Part shown: positions 45,268 to 56,927 of the stretch, piece by piece | How positions within the stretch are numbered: the first letter of the stretch is position 1 | Layout of the letters: each line of letters opens with the position of its first letter | Assembly: GCA_003290165.1 (NCBI GenBank) | Contig: QNQO01000458.1 | Location: 620,001 to 684,000 of the forward strand | Origin: Berberis thunbergii | Lineage: Eukaryota; Streptophyta; Magnoliopsida; Ranunculales; Berberidaceae | Length of the DNA stretch: 64,000 nt | Direction: 5' to 3' | Translations under genes and position numbers: made by a program | The notes under the pieces: model-generated | What the model saw: the letters and a program-made list of their open reading frames with translations, nothing else | What the model was told of the DNA's origin: nothing | The model's database searches: none

Positions 45268-46150
45268 GCTACTCCTCCAGTTAATGGGTTGTTTGCAGTT
45301 CCATTAATTCGATGAATGTGGACTAGTGCAGTTGTACTTGGATTCGTCGCCTCTTATTCCATGCGTAGCATTTAATGCCGACGTGACTGCTGGGTGACCT
45401 TCTTCTGTGAATCGTCGGGCCTATATATAAGCTAGATCTCATAGGGTTAAACACTACCATGAGCATTGTAGAGCATGTTCCTCATATGTGCCTTTCCAAG
45501 AATGTGTTGTGACCTTTCTAAAGGATGATGGAGGATATCTATTTGTGGAGTCTCCGAATGTTCAGACATTTGCAATGACGAGTCTTAACAAGACATGCTA
45601 TTGGGCGAAGCCACCTGGTTTGAGTGAGCTTCCAATGGTTCCATGGGAACTCTGAATTTCTTTTTACATCACGAAGGAAAAATACAGACTTCCCTTAGGG
45701 GCCAAGCTTGTTTTTCATCTTTTGGTGCTCCCACGATGTTTTTCGCCATCCAGTTTGGGGATAATATCCGCAACTAACTTTGGGTGGCTATTTCCATTGT
45801 TCCTTGATAGGCTTCACTCGTGATGCCCCAGCCGGAAGGTAGACTGGCAAAGCTAGGCTCTGGTGTGCAGGGTCTGCAGCCTTGGGGATCTAACTCTTCA
45901 TCACCCCAGGCATCTTTTCTTTGAGGGATCACCTTAGCAACAAACTTTAGGTGCCTTTGCTTTCACTTCCAAATCCTTTTTTGAAGGCAGATTGGCGCAA
46001 CAAAACCTAAACGCCAATTCTAGTGGATCTTTGCACTTTGCTTTGCACCAAGCTCAAATACTTTTAGTGTGTAAGCTTTTGTACTGGTCAGTCGGTCAAG
46101 CTTTGTAACAACTTTGATGATTAATAAAGTCTATTTTTTTGAATTTTCTT
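45268..46150. other. Spacer of Tat element 2 with plus-strand TATA and poly(A)-like signals
   Basis: Homologous to 27890-28970. On the plus strand CTATATATAAGC (45421) and ATTAATAAAGTC (46119) could start and end an antisense transcript. ORFs in between are short and not recognised. Confidence 0.45.
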
Positions 46151-46199
46151 TTCTTGTATGTTCTGAATGATTGTGAATCATGTTAGCTTGCACGAATAA

Positions 46200-47760
46200 A
46201 TCTTCTAGACTGTCAAAAAATGAGACAGTTTTAACTCTGAGTAGGGACTAGGCTGATCTGTTTCCGAAAAAGACATGTGTGGTCTTGATTCAGCCTGTGT
46301 AGTTCCCTTGGCAAAATAACCTGATTCGCCAATGATAGTAAAGTCAGTGAAGAGTGATCTTCGTGTAGGCTAGCCGTGTATTGCGGGTTGCCCACTTTCT
46401 GAGTAGGCGTTGACCTGTTGAAGTACTGCTACTTAGCTCTAAGAGAACTTGAGTGACAATGGAGTAGACCATACTCCGACTCATTGTTTAATTAAGTCTT
46501 GGTGGTCAGAGCATTGCCATGGTCCATATGGAATGGAATGATTGAATGCGTTGAGTCGTCTGAGAACTGGAGTCGTTAGCATGTGTGTTGCCTTAGTTCC
46601 TGGGGAGGACTGGGCTATCTCTGGAGCGGTGTGCTGCAATGGAATAGACTCGCTCGTTTGTGGTAAATAGTTCATGGACTGAGTTCATCCCGTGATGGAT
46701 TTCTTTGGTTCTGAGGAGGACTAGGTCATTTAGGTGGCAAGTTGGCGGCCTATATGCCATTGTGGCCCTCGTATTCAGATCAGGTTGCATAGAAATTGAT
46801 GAGTTGTTCGGAGACTGGACTCGCCCGTTTTTAGTAGACTGTCCATAGACTGGGTCCCATCCACATTGGAGTTCCTTGGCTTTGAGGTGAACTAGGTCAC
46901 TTATGTGTTAAGTTGTCATCATCCTGAAAAGGACTAGGCTTGGCCGCTTGTGTGCAATTGTGGTCCCCGTATTCAGATTAGGTTTTCTAGGGAGCAGTGA
47001 GTCGTCCGGAGGCTGCACTCGCCCATTTGCAGTGGACTGGGTTTGGTCCACACTGTTGTTCCTTGGTTTTGAGGCAGACTAGGTCACTTATGTGTTAAGC
47101 CTTTGTCGTCCTGAAAAAGACTAGGCTTGGCTGCTTGTGCGTCATTGGCACCCCCGTATTCAGATCAGGTTTCGTAGAGAGCGGTAAGTTGTCCGAATAC
47201 TAGACTCGCCCACTTGCGGTGTACTATCTATGGACTTGGTTCGTCTGCACTGAAGTTCCTTAGCTCTGAGGCGGACTAGGTCACTTATGCGCTAAGTTGT
47301 CGTCATCCTAAAAAGGACTAGGCTTGGCTGCTTGTGCGCCATTGTGGTCCCTGTATTCAAACTAGGTTATGTAGGAAGTGGTTTGACGTCTGACGGCTGG
47401 ACACGCCCATTTGCGGGTGGATTGTCCATGGACTGAGTCCGATTCGCACTAGAGTTCCTAGGCTCTAGGCGGACTAGGTCACTTATGCGTTAAATTGTTG
47501 TCGTCCTAAAAAAGACTAGTTTAGGTCCCTTGTGCACTATTATGGTCCACGTACTTAAGCCTGGTTCCTTTTGCCGTCCGGTGACTTGGTTCGCCCGCTT
47601 GCGGTGGACTATCCATAGACCAGGTTTGTTCTATAGTTGTGCCATTGTGGTCCTGAGGCCGGAGTAGTCTATCTCAAAAGTAATGAGTCGTCCATGGATG
47701 AAACTTGCGTGCTTGCGGTGAATCGTCCATAGACTAGGTTCGGCAAACATGGGTGCCATC
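46200..47760. repeat. Tandem repeats, period about 190 bp
   Basis: The word ACTAGGTCAC(T/A) recurs at 46891, 47078, 47275 and 47473, and in a weaker form at 46723. Each is followed by 'gttaagttgtcgtcatcctgaa', 'aggactaggcttgg' and 'actcgccc.cttgc' blocks. It occupies the same element position as the 120-bp array of element 1, but the unit is unrelated in length. Confidence 0.8.
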
Positions 47761-47835
47761 TTGGTCTGGTTGTCAAGCTAGGCCTGTTCCTGGTTATGGA
47801 ATTATATGAAACGTAAATCTTTAAAGAGAGTACCT

Positions 47836-48016
47836 CTATTGATAATATTTCTTCAAGTACTCTACATTCCATGGCCTTTTCAGATGTTATCCATCCAGGT
47901 TCTCTAGCCAGTAGATTCCCGACCTTTTGATTTTAGTCGCCTTGTAGGGATCTTCCCAATACTCGAGGCCTGTCCCTCTTTTTGTAATACTAGGCCATCT
48001 TTTGTTGATAGGCTGC
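47836..48016 (-). pseudogene. Ty3/gypsy integrase C-terminal end
   Basis: Reads WEDPYKATKIKRSGIYWLEN, a stop after LDG, then HLKRPWNVEYLKKYYQ and the stop. This is the characteristic end of plant Ty3/gypsy polyproteins. Cut at its N-terminal side by the LTR at 48017. Confidence 0.8.
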
Positions 48017-48484
48017 TGATGTAGTCAAATCCTGTTCTCATTGACCTTAAACTGGACCTGAACATTGAACACACGTGCGCCAAGGACCGCAGTTGTGGTG
48101 GTCGATGACACTCTGATGCTGAAGTCAGACAATGCTTGAGAAAGGCTTAAAGCTGTAAATTGGGTTTTGTAGTGTACATTTTCTCATCAACTCCATGTCT
48201 TATTTATAATGCGAGAGTCCTCGTTCGGCTAGGCCTTTGGTGGCGTAGTTTAGGGAAAAAGATCTTGCTGGAGATCCTTTCCTAGTTGGGAGTTGTCCAT
48301 GTATGATAGTTTTCCCTACACGACTTGTGCTCTTAGATTTGCGGGTGAGATTTCCCTTTCGAGTATTGTCTATGCAAGGAAATTTCATGCACGACTTATA
48401 CTTTAGTATTTGTAGATACTTGCTTGATTAGGGGTTACGGGTATTGTGCTTTACCATGTGACGTCACTACACCAAAAATGGCCA

Positions 48485-48790
48485 TAGCAACTGTTTTAAA
48501 CCGTGGGGGTAACCTATTGGCATGGCTTAGAACCGTGGGCTGTAGAGGCGTCGCTAAATCCCTAGTAACGGCTAAAAACCGTGGCTAAAATATTAGCAAC
48601 GGTTTTATCTCGAGGACGGTTGATGATTTATCCATGGTTATAAACCATTGCCAAAATCTTAGCCACGGTTCTAAGCCGTGGGCAGGAGTAGCCACGGCTT
48701 AAAACCGTTGCAAGTTTGGTCACGATTTTAAGTCGTTGCAATAGCTTTAGCAACGGTTTTAAACCGTGGCAAATTATTATTATTATTATT
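48485..48790. repeat. Left subterminal repeat cluster of the Pack-CACTA
   Basis: Many direct and inverted copies of AACGGTTTTAAACCGTGGC and variants, ending in a short (ATT)n run. In CACTA elements such clusters are transposase-binding sites; here that is inferred by analogy. The right-hand counterpart is 59725-59940. Confidence 0.85.
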
Positions 48791-49676
48791 ATTTTGCTAT
48801 CAAATGACTTTTTATACATCTTATAAGTTTTATTTCTAGAAAATAAAAATTTTAATGTGCCAAACTTAAACATTTCCATGAATGGAGGCAAAATAATGTA
48901 ATTAATAAGATAATGTATTACATTGAGTCACAAAATCTATCAAATAATATCTCAAATACAATGACACACACACAAACTAAAATATCTCAAAAACAAAGAA
49001 AGTGGAACAATGCTGCTGTTGCTGCGAGAGACGCAATGCTGCTGCTGCTACGAGAGACGCAATGCTGCTGCTGCAAGGGACGATCTGCTGATGATGCAAG
49101 GTACGCACTGCTACTGCTGTTGCTGCTGCGAGGGACAAACTGCTGCTCTGCGAGGGACGCACTGATGCGAGCTTGCTGCTGGTCGCAAACTAGAGTGCGC
49201 TCTGTTTCACTGCAGAGTACCCACTGTCCTGGCAGTTATGATCTGCGGATTTTTGAATGCAATCTGGGTGCTGCATTTCACTGCTTGCACTCATTCCTGC
49301 CGCAGGTCTTGGATTCCAAACAAGTACATTACTTTAACATTTGGAGAACTATTAATAAATATGCAGTACAAAAATGAAACAGAGAAAACAAAAGTTTCAT
49401 CACCTGAAAACATTTGGAGTGTATGTTCACTTGTTTCAAATGAAAGAAACATGACAAATTTATTCGAAAGATGCTATCATCAAATGCTTCTCTATAAACT
49501 TAAATGAGTTTGAGAATACCCAAGTTCTATTAACTTGACAACTGAAAAGTGTTCCATTAAGCTCATGTGGTTCAACAAAAAAGACTAACTTTATGGTTAA
49601 TAAGAAAAATTTGCCTTAGGCGAGTTAGAAGAAAAAAACAACTAGAGTATCTGCTACAGTACACATGCAAACATAC
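48791..49676. other. Pack-CACTA interior with a CTG-rich minisatellite
   Basis: Around 49010-49170, words like TGCTGCTGCTACGAGAGACGC repeat at about 27-bp spacing, giving a Leu/Cys-rich chance ORF on the plus strand. No host gene recognised in this part. Confidence 0.5.
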
Positions 49677-50104
49677 CTCGTTTGCTGGGCGTCCGTAGTC
49701 AACGGGATCTCTTCTAGTAATTGCTTCCAAAACAACAACCCCAAAGCTATATATGTCACTCTTTTCATTCAAAAGTCCAGTATTTGCATATTCGGGTGCA
49801 ACATATCTGGAAAAGTTATGTCACATTGGTATCTATTATAATTCTTTGAACCGTGGCGATTTGAAACCAATGATGCAAAAACGTAAAAGGAAAAGGAAAA
49901 TAACTCATTGAGTTCCACTGAAAAAAATATTACCCGAAGGTCCCCATGACACGGGTAGTGATATGGCTTTTTCCAGCACCCAGTAACTTGGCCAGACCAA
50001 AATCAGATACTTTAGGATTGAAATTGTCATCTATTAAAATGTTACTAGATTTGATATCACGATGTACCACTTTTGGTTCAACAGCCTCATGCAAGTAAGC
50101 AAGC
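49677..50104 (-). pseudogene. Captured receptor-like kinase fragment (two exons)
   Basis: Exon 50104-49934 reads [20 protein letters not shown], then [20 protein letters not shown] up to VMGTFG: the catalytic loop HRDIKSSN and the DFG motif. After a 127-bp intron with GT-AG ends, exon 49806-49677 reads [20 protein letters not shown], then VDYGRPANE and a GT donor. The sequence resembles the plant RLK group around Arabidopsis At5g18500/At2g42960. Only kinase subdomains VI to about IX are present; no ATP-binding lobe, membrane segment or ectodomain. The frame is open and the splice sites are sound. Confidence 0.88.
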
Positions 50105-51419
50105 CTGCAATGCATACTTTTGGTTCAACTACTTGTCATTGAAATGGGTAAGGGTGTTATAATAAACAAAATAATAATAAATAACATTGACATACAAAAT
50201 CCAAATATAAAAGAGCAAACCTGGACTAAGACAGGAAGAATGTCCATGCCAAACTTAAAGCACCAAATGAAGTCAGCCCAAGCAGTCAACTCCCAGCAAC
50301 CCGGACAGCACCAATGCAAGCTCTGTTTCGCAGCAGACCTCAACCACAACTCAAAACCGGTGTGCTAACCGCGCACGCTGAAACCCGCTGCGGCCAGAAA
50401 CAACACGTACATCAGATACGCTGAATCGCACTCTATCTAGATCAACATCACACTCTGTCTGCAATGCAGAGCACGCTAAAACTACAACGCACCCTGCCTG
50501 GGATGCGCTCTGTGTTGCAGTGTTCGGATCATCCCTTCCCTTTCAGTTACCGCCAGATTATCTCCAGTGTTTACTGATAAAGGAGGGAGTAGCAAATTGA
50601 GTTCGGATTCAAATTAATATTCAAATAGAACATATAGAAAATACAAGACTTGCTGTTATATATTTAAAAGTACCTTTGTCAAAGATTACAAATCTAGAAT
50701 TATAATCATTGAATCTCTTACGTGGGAAACACACAGAAAATAAACTGAAAGCAACAACTTATTCCAAGTCAAGTTGTACTTCCATTCATGTGTTCTATCC
50801 TTCACCTGTGAGAGTTCAGTGAACCTAAACTGAATGTTGACATTTAACACACCGCGTGTAAATTGGATCAAAATGGTAATGAAATACCAACAGTGTTACT
50901 CTTTCAACAATGTTACACAATATTTGATACGTAATAGTTTCATGATAAACCTAGGCTCAGTCTAGCATACACGAAGTTAAAATTAAGCTTGAGAAGCTTG
51001 ATAGTTTTGACCTCAATGATCCAAACCATCACCAGGCTAGCTCATACAACATAGTTTCTTGTAATAAATTTGATACAACACTACAACATACTAATAGGTA
51101 TTTACTTTATTAGGATTTGGGATATGAATGTGGGTAAGAACAAAAGAGAGAAATGGCAAGGTTTATATACATATGAAACTATTATTGGACTTGTTAGCTA
51201 CCGTGTTGAAAGATATACATGCCCGGGGAATCAACACATGCAGGTACCCCAACTAAACATCTCAACCATTCAGGATATAAATGCAAGCTGCAAAACTCAG
51301 AATTTATCCCCATTCAACACATGAATGAAGAGAAATATACCATGTGTGCCGGTTAATTATATGAATTCTCCTGTAACATACAAACACAAGATTTAACATC
51401 CATAGTTACATACCTTGAC
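50105..51419. other. Pack-CACTA interior, unrecognised
   Basis: Contains intron-like AT-rich DNA and a GC-richer patch (50220-50560) with ORF fragments that I cannot assign. Possibly intronic or untranslated captured DNA. Confidence 0.4.
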
Positions 51420-51729
51420 TATCAGAAAACAATGTCATATTGCCAATTCTCCTGCTCCTCTTTCTTCATTGCCCTTGCCACATATAAAGCCTTTGATCCT
51501 ACACAAGAAATAAACAACATTTAATATGAAAAATAGAACCACATTTCATTAATCACAGAAAATGATATTACACTTCTAAATTACCGAGTGCCACTCCCTT
51601 TATCCCCTCAATAGCATTTTTGGCTCTGTCATGCATTGTGTAATTCACAAATCCAACGCCCTTTGAACAACCATATTCATCCTTCAGGATCACTAGGCTT
51701 TTGATATTCCCAACATAATAATTTTTCAA
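51420..51729 (-). pseudogene. Captured poly(A)-binding-protein-type RRM fragment
   Basis: Exon 51729-51585 reads VGNIKSLVILKDEYGCSKGV, then GFVNYTMHDRAKNAIEGI and has a GT donor. The next exon from 51498 (TTGTGTAG acceptor) reads SKALYVARAMKKEEQENW and soon meets stops. RNP1-type GVGFVNY and the ending LYVARA.KK are typical of PABP RRMs. Only one RRM is present. Confidence 0.75.
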
Positions 51730-51779
51730 CTAAATGATTTTTCTATGATATATCAAACAATTAAGTGCCTAGCATTTAA

Positions 51780-52050
51780 AAGAAAATTACTATTAAGGTA
51801 AGTCATTCTCACTTCTGTGAAAGTTGATGATGGCACCGCGCATGAAGTTTGGTCAGACTGTAACCAGCCTTCCCATGCTCTGGCTCTCAATTAAGTACCC
51901 ATCAGCCTGAAGAGTCCGAAATTAGCAAAACAAGTACACAACTCATCAATTTTAGAAATTAGGAAACTCAACTTCATAAGAAAGAATAACATTCACTTAC
52001 ATTAGTGCAGGTTAAACTCTTCTTATCGCCAAACGAATTTCTGGCTGCTG
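51780..52050 (-). other. Two unassigned exon-like segments
   Basis: Segments at about 51905-51785 (after CTCTTCAG; ADGYLIESQSMGRLVTV, stop) and about 52075-52002 (YFFGFEAAARNSFGDKKSL with donor GTAAGTG) look like exons of a captured gene but match nothing I know. They could belong upstream of the RRM fragment. Confidence 0.3.
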
Positions 52051-52329
52051 CCTCAAAACCGAAAAAATAGACCTTGCGAAATGCATGAATCACATATGTC
52101 AAACTCACAAGTCACAACACATCTGAACTGTATACACAATACATGCAAATTTGTGAATGTGAAGGACTTAATGGACATGCTCTCTATAGAATAAAGAGTC
52201 ACTGGCAGCAGCAGTACCTGGCAGTCAATTAAGAGAAGCAGTTAGCTTAACGATGTTCACACCATACTGACGTTCATCTAATATTCAAATGGAAATAGTA
52301 AAGTAGCAGTTAGCTCAATCAACCATCGA

Positions 52330-55320
52330 TCAACCATCCACCGGCAGCTAGCCACAGTTGACAATCCTGCATGGTAACTTGGGAATATCTGCTCTTCTTG
52401 TTTCTTGGGATTCAAGCTTCCGAACAACATCCATGCCATCGATGACATGTCCAAACACAACATGGCATTTGTCCAACCATGGAGTCTGTCTCACATGCAT
52501 TAAGAATACAAATCAATATATGAAAAACCTAAATCATTTGAAAAAGAAAACTGAGAAAGGAATTATTCAAAACTTTCTTTTTAAACAAGTTCACAGAAAG
52601 ACACTAAGAAATACAATCTATAATGTTCCTAAAGGTTAGTTTCTATAAGGTGAAATTGAAACTTTGATTGTGAATTAACTTCAACTCACTTTTACTGTGC
52701 AAATGAAGAACTGGCTCCCATTAGTATTAGGACCTGCATTAGCCATGCTCAACACTCCAGGTCCAACATGTGTTACTGCAAATATTGATAACAAGATTGT
52801 GATATAAGCAAGTAATACGTGTATTTAGACACCTAAACTTTCATATTAAAAAAATGCAGTGTATGATATGATTCTATTCCACAGTCAACAAGAAATTTTG
52901 TTACCATATCTAGTGAAAACTATGAAGAGAATTAGGTATCCTGAAGAACATTCAAAAGTTAAACTGGGAACTAACAACTGATTGTTGATGGTTGTAAGCT
53001 CACCTTCAAAAACAGGTTTTAGACTGTTTACTCTTGCTTGCCATTTATCATTATCTACAACCCATCTAAACCCCTGCAAAAGTTTTACATTATATTCAGT
53101 TTTTTTTTTCGTAAACTTCCGGAGTGTGATAAATAATAGATCTTAGCATGTCAAAATAAAAGCCAGAGCAGTGTAGTTACAGGTACCTGAACACCAATTA
53201 TTGGGACAACTATTGCATACCGGGTATCCAAGGCAATAGCAAACCATGCATGCATTCCTGCAATACAGAACTACTATGATTGCTACACGCTGCTGCAAAT
53301 GACAACTTAAACTACAATTGGTTAAAAACTTCATTTTGCTAACTTCCCAGTGATTCACCAGTAATTCCAATCTTAGAAGGATCAATATCTTCTCTTTGAG
53401 TGAGATAATGAGCTAACTTTATCAAGTCCCACACCTGCCATAGTTCTGCTTTAGTTTGTCATTTTTCGTAACAATAAGTAATTAACTGTGGTGATTTCAC
53501 GTAAAATTCACTTAGAAAAGATGTTATATGAACAAAGTAATAAGCGTCAAGAATATCAATTATTTATTTGGAAGGTATGTCTTATCAAATTATAAGTAGT
53601 AGTTGTACTAGTGCAAAACTAAATTGAAATTGGTTCTACCGTGTCAAAGATAAAGGGCATTGTGTCACCATCCTTCCATGATTTCACGAGCGCCTGCATT
53701 CAGACAATAAAGGTGGATTGAAAAACCAATATTAATCAAACTTTATTATTTATTTAATTACAAATTCCATTCTGAATGCAATAAAGCTTCTTCTAATCGA
53801 ACAAATACCATGAACATCGTAATAATCCATATTTTCTAGTTGTGAAGAAATAAATTTTTCTAAACAAAAACAACATGCAGAAGGCAATAGGGTACATACA
53901 TCCGTATATGTTGTTTTATCTTTAGCTCGTTCCCCATGGTAGCGTGAATTAATGGCGACGACAATATATCCCCTTGAGGCATAGGCCTAAAATAAGTTTG
54001 AAATCAGTAGATCATGTCATGATTCATGCCATTCAAAAGGAAAGCTACATAAACAAATGATTTGACTACATATAGCAAAGAAGCAAAAAGAATCAGTCAC
54101 CTCAAGCAATGGCCGCAACCACTCCTTGCATTTAAGTGTGCTATGTAAAAATACAACTACTGGTCTCTTTTGTTGCTTGCTTTCTTTCAAGCTTAGTATA
54201 AGTACTGGCAAGCATCGTTATTGCTCACTGGCCTATAAAACGCACAAACAAATGGAAAATATTACAGCTCAAGAAACCTCTAGCTAGGCTAGTAGTATAT
54301 TTTAGAATTCTGCAGGCATATGAACTTTTAATATTTTAAAGGATATAAGAAAAGTTCATTTTAGAAAAATTCATTTCTAACATATTAAAATATATATGTA
54401 GGTCACACATGTATTGTGCAGTAGGGCCATTGGCCACTGACTGAATATTATCTATAAAATAACCAGTTCTAATCCAAGTGTATCAATGAACATTATGAAA
54501 TAATGGATCCAAGGTTTTTTTTTTCTCGGTTGTAGAACATGTACATGGAACGGTAGGAATGTTGTTACTAGGCAAGGAATGTAGTCTGAAAACTTCTAGG
54601 AGAATAGATTGATTAGAAAAATGCTATTAACCGAAATCCTAATAAACACAAAATCATCTTTATCTCCATAGAAGGGAAATATTGCAATTGCCCTGAATTA
54701 ATAACCTGATCTTAATAAAATATTGATTAGGAAGCAAAACACTTGGTGTTCGAGAGGTCAACTAACCAATCAAAAAAATTTATGAATTTGGTACTTACAA
54801 CTGAAATTTTCATCTTCAAAACTAGAACCATAGATGCTAACTCCTCCAGTATCCTGTTGCAGCCAGATTGGAAAATGAAGAAGAAATGCACATTTAAGTT
54901 CCAAAAGAAAACGTTACTAGAAATCTATTAAATTTACTACTTATTTTAGTGATAAAAAGAAAATGAAAACGTACATTTCCGTTAGTGAAGTCCCCGCCCT
55001 GGATCATGAAATCTTTAATGATACAGTGGAATGAGCAGCCCTTGTAACCATATCCCTTCTCTCCTGCAATGTAATGTTAAAACCTCTTGGTCAGCCTAAG
55101 AAAAGGTGAGAGCAATAAAAGAAAAGTAAATAGATATTTGGTTTTGAACAATGAAAAGAATGAGAGAACATTGCTTGCCTGTGCACAAAGCACGAAAATT
55201 TTCAACAGTTTTGGGGACAACATCTCCAAAGAGGCCCATCACAATCCTACCAATAGGTTCACCTCCAACTTCAACATCAAAGTAGACTTTACTTGTTACT
55301 TCTGCTTGAAGATCAAGACC
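52330..55320 (-). pseudogene. Captured cyclophilin gene (five exons) split by an alpha/beta hydrolase
   Basis: Exons: 55320-55179 ([13 protein letters not shown] to FRALCT), 55063-about 54977 ([20 protein letters not shown], then QGGDFTNGN), 54853-54799 (TGGVSIYGSSFEDENF), 52775-52690 ([20 protein letters not shown]) and 52485-52330 (TPWLDKCHVVFGHVIDGMDV to CRIVNCG). Joined frames cover nearly the whole cyclophilin-type peptidyl-prolyl isomerase domain. The catalytic Arg of FHRII is Cys here, and the last exon has a stop where ELP is expected, so the copy is probably dead as an enzyme. The first intron uses a GC donor. The intron between the third and fourth exons (54798-52776) contains a six-exon alpha/beta hydrolase fragment. 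Confidence 0.92.
53004..54232 (-). pseudogene. Captured alpha/beta hydrolase (S9/dienelactone-type) fragment, six exons
   Basis: Exons 54232-54101 (LPVLILSLKESKQQKRPVVV, FLHSTLKCKEWLRPLLE), 53986-53900 (AYASRGYIVVAINSRYHGER), 53693-53640 (ALVKSWKDGDTMPFIFDT), 53434-53344 (VWDLIKLAHYLTQREDIDPS, then GITGESLG with the nucleophile Ser), 53257-53187 (GMHAWFAIALDTRYAIVVPI) and 53073-53004 (GFRWVVDNDKWQARV). All have AG acceptors and GT donors. This is the plant alpha/beta hydrolase family around Arabidopsis At5g25770. The first exon has an early in-frame stop (ASEQ, stop) and the C-terminal catalytic residues are absent. The whole piece lies in a cyclophilin intron. Confidence 0.9.
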
Positions 55321-55828
55321 CTAACCACAAAATCAAGTAAAATTTGTAAATGTAAATGAAAGTTGGAAATCAATGAAGAATAACATGATCTGCGGAAGTC
55401 AAAGTTTTTTTTTTTAATGATGGGGAGGTCTTGAATTCTGATAAAATGGTTTAAAAAGTGATAAAAATCAAATGTCATGTGGGGTGGTGGGCATGAAAAC
55501 TATAAAAAAGATGGACTAGTAGTAACAATGGTGAGTGAGTTTGTACATAATATCTCTTTTCTTGAAGTTTGGGTTTTGAACCCCTCTTTCAAGATGTCAG
55601 AAGTTTTATCAGAAAACTATTTGACAAGAATCTTTTCAGAAACAAGAAAAGGAAAAACAAAAACTTTCTATGATTGGTTTTATCACTCCAAATCAGTGAC
55701 ATAACACTTAGTTTAAGAAATGTAAAACATCACCTTTTTTCCCAAGTGTTCGGGATTTGTTTAGAGAAAATTAAAGATTAGTAGTACCAGTAGTAGTGAG
55801 TGAGTGATAAATGAGAATGAAAAAAACC

Positions 55829-55890
55829 TTTTCTTGTATTTTTGGTAATTGATCCTGCTGTAGTGGCTCTGCTACTCCTCTGGAGACATC
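55829..55890 (-). other. Possible first exon (MASDVSRGVAEPLQQ) of a chimeric transcript
   Basis: Minus-strand ATG followed by MASDVSRGVAEPLQQDQLPK and KIQEK, then a GT (AAAAG|GTTTTTTTC). It lies about 500 bases upstream of the first cyclophilin exon. It could be that gene's original start or a new fusion start. No family recognised. Confidence 0.3.
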
Positions 55891-56665
55891 ACTTGCCATC
55901 TCTACTATTTGCTGTTGCTAGAGTTTTTGGTCAAAATACTATCAAAAGCACTTCAACATTTTTCTCTTACTTCGCCAAACACCAAAATCGGAATTTAATA
56001 AAAATGGGAATCCAAGAATCATTCATGAAAAAACACCTAATTCAGCAAATTACATATAAGATTTACCTATAAGTTGCTAGAACACTCTGCAGCAAATTAC
56101 ATAGACCAAATTCAGTTCACAGCTCACCATAAACCACCCTATACTCATGACTTAAACTTAAATAGACATTGCAGATACTGAAAGTAAGCCAACAACACAA
56201 GTAGCACAAAGTGCAAGGGCAACATATTAAAGAATGGTTATGACATGCAGCTGCTCGTCTTCATCTGTTCATGGTTATGCTCAAAAATGACAAAAGAAAA
56301 CTAGCTTATATGATATCTATTTAAACATAACAAAAGAAAAGATGTTTACACTATAAGTACAAAAAAATAAAATAAAGAACAGATTCAAACTAGCTTATAT
56401 GATCTCTATTTAAACATAATTTTTTAGCTTATATGACATAACAAGAATTATTGCTTGCTTTATTTGCTTCCTTGCATAAAATTTAAAAGAAAAGGAATCA
56501 AAGAAACAAGAAGCTAGTAAGAGCTGCTTGCTACAGCAAGCAAGTTGATCAAGTTAGACTACCACGTTTAATTACATGAATAGAAAATTAAGTAGCATCA
56601 TAATTAGTAGAAAATTAATAAAGGAGAAGATGATCATAAATGATGGAAAATTATGTTCTCCCAGA

Positions 56666-56927
56666 TCAATTTATTGGGTTACCATAGGGAGGTGCAGCAG
56701 CTTCTCCAAGCAATCCACCACCAGAGGAGGCTGCAACATAGACATCAGATGGATCAATAACTGAAGATGAAGAAGAAGGCGCATTTCTTCCATTGACATT
56801 GACACCACCATTACCACCTCCTCCCAAATGCAAATCAGATATATTTGGAAACCCTTCTCTCCCTTCAATCCCTTGATCATAAAGAAAACCTTTAAACACA
56901 TGCCCACCAATCTTCACTACTACTTGG
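56666..56927 (-). pseudogene. Captured SRS/LRP1-type transcription factor, C-terminal exon
   Basis: Reads YQVVVKIGGHVFKGFLYDQG, then EGREGFPNISDLHLGGGG, an Asn/Ser-rich stretch and DPSDVYVAASSGGGLLG to a stop at 56666. This is the IGGH domain and tail specific to the plant SHI-related-sequence family (zinc-finger regulators of auxin synthesis and organ development). The RING-like zinc finger exon is absent, so DNA binding is lost. Open frame, no lesion in the exon. Confidence 0.9.

Larger units (their letters stand above)
44661..48016 (-). mobile_element. Tat-like retrotransposon 2, 3' portion
   Basis: Minus-strand order: integrase C-terminus (48016-47836), tandem repeats (47760-46200), spacer (46150-45268), 3' LTR (45267-44661). 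The remainder is cut off by the LTR of element 3 at 48017. The LTR begins TGATACGTGCA and ends CTCATCA, with a polypurine tract beside it. It is a diverged subfamily of the element at 22.9 kb. Confidence 0.7.

Noticed and set aside
48913..49377. 154-codon ORF on the plus strand
   Set aside because: Leu/Cys-rich translation of a CTG-type minisatellite inside the Pack-CACTA; no domain and opposite to the captured genes.
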